From Azonexus sp. (GTDB lineage Bacteria; Pseudomonadota; Gammaproteobacteria; Burkholderiales; Rhodocyclaceae): 6,388 bases of DNA. Numbering within the stretch: the first letter of the stretch is position 1; each line of letters begins with the position of its first letter. Made by a program: the position numbers and the translations under genes. Under the pieces are notes generated by a model that saw only the letters and a list, made by a program, of their open reading frames with translations, was not told where the DNA came from and made no database searches. This document shows positions 6,100 through 6,388 of this stretch, in pieces. Where the stretch lies: assembly GCA_030697085.1 (NCBI GenBank), contig JAUYQT010000854.1:1-6388 (forward strand), read 5' to 3'.

Positions 6100-6388
6100 C
6101 GATCGCTTTGTATTGCTTCGGCGGGCTGGCTCATGCCGAGGGGGTGCTGACCGTAGCCTCAACCACTTCAACCGAACAATCCGGCCTTTTTGGCTGGATA
6201 TTGCCGAAATTTGAAGCGTCTACCGGTATTAAGGTCAATATCGTCGCAGTGGGCACCGGGCAGGCCATGGAAATTGGACGGCGTGGCGATGCCGATGTGC
6301 TTTTTGTCCATGACCGCGTGGCCGAAGACAAATTTGTGGCCGAAGGCTATGGCCGCGCTCGCAAGGACGTGATGTACAACGACTTCAT
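6075..6388 (+). CDS. tupA: Tungstate-binding periplasmic protein, partial (3' end outside window)
   Basis: This is the periplasmic solute-binding protein that captures tungstate and delivers it to TupB. Only 104 codons are present, about 40% of the usual length of roughly 270 residues, and the frame is open at the window end. A Sec signal peptide (MANYIRSLAIALYCFGGLAHA) has a likely cleavage site after A21. The mature start carries the oxyanion-binding motif of the family: ASTTSTEQSGL at 28-38, with serine in place of the first threonine of the usual TTTST. Further conserved blocks follow: LPKFEASTGIKV (43-54), VGTGQAM (59-65) and GDADVLFVHD (71-80). The start is set by the good Shine-Dalgarno and by the signal peptide. 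It overlaps the tupC end by 25 bases in another frame. Being last, after tupB and tupC, is unlike the common tupABC order. Confidence 0.93.
   Translation, partial: MANYIRSLAIALYCFGGLAHAEGVLTVASTTSTEQSGLFGWILPKFEASTGIKVNIVAVGTGQAMEIGRRGDADVLFVHDRVAEDKFVAEGYGRARKDVMYNDF
6090..6105 (+). repeat. Small perfect hairpin at the tupC stop and early tupA
   Basis: CGATCG at 6090-6095 and again at 6100-6105 is self-complementary, giving a 6-bp stem with a TTAG loop that contains the tupC stop codon (6097-6099). It lies in tupA codons 6-11, downstream of the tupA start, with no T tract, so it is not a terminator. It could affect ribosome traffic at the overlap, or be a chance result of codon choice. Confidence 0.35.

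Noticed and set aside
6101..6106. GCGATCGC octamer (6099-6106) as a dispersed palindromic repeat like cyanobacterial HIP1
   Set aside because: It occurs once here and is explained by tupA codons; one copy is no evidence of a repeat family.
1..6388. CRISPR arrays, tRNA or rRNA genes, insertion sequences, integrases, toxin-antitoxin or phage-defence genes
   Set aside because: I saw no repeated spacer structure, no tRNA-like arms and no related proteins. Nearly all bases are assigned to the six transport genes.

Overview
This window carries two complete or nearly complete transport loci, both on the + strand and with almost no non-coding DNA. The host looks like a Gram-negative proteobacterium: the first locus encodes an envelope-spanning exporter with an outer-membrane TolC protein. 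Moderate to high GC and the protein flavour make me think of a betaproteobacterium such as a Rhodocyclales relative, but that is an impression from sequence style, not a demonstrated assignment.

Positions 1-54 hold the very end of whatever lies upstream, including a small GC-rich hairpin followed by five Ts. Positions 55-4567 are a three-gene type I secretion operon in the PrtDEF/AprDEF arrangement: an ABC exporter with fused membrane and ATPase domains (PrtD family), a HlyD-family membrane fusion protein and a TolC-family outer-membrane channel. Each stop codon shares a base with the next start (TGATG, then TAATG), so the three are surely one transcription unit and probably translationally coupled. 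No secreted substrate is encoded in the window; the obvious place for it is just upstream of position 1.

Positions 4568-4684 (117 bases) separate the two loci and hold only weak hairpins and a candidate extended -10 element very close to the next start codon. Positions 4685-6388 are a tungstate ABC importer in the order tupB (permease), tupC (ATPase), tupA (periplasmic tungstate-binding protein). tupB and tupC overlap by one base. tupC and tupA overlap by 25 bases, with the tupA ribosome binding site inside tupC. tupA is cut by the window end after 104 codons.

Functionally the loci are unrelated: one exports a polypeptide from the cytosol to the outside in a single step, the other brings tungstate from the periplasm into the cytosol for tungsten (or molybdenum) enzymes. 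They also differ in base composition, the secretion operon being visibly AT-richer. I find well-known families here and no convincing evidence of an undescribed system. The points most worth following are the missing secretion substrate, the possible leaderless start of tupB, the tupBCA gene order and the composition break between the loci.
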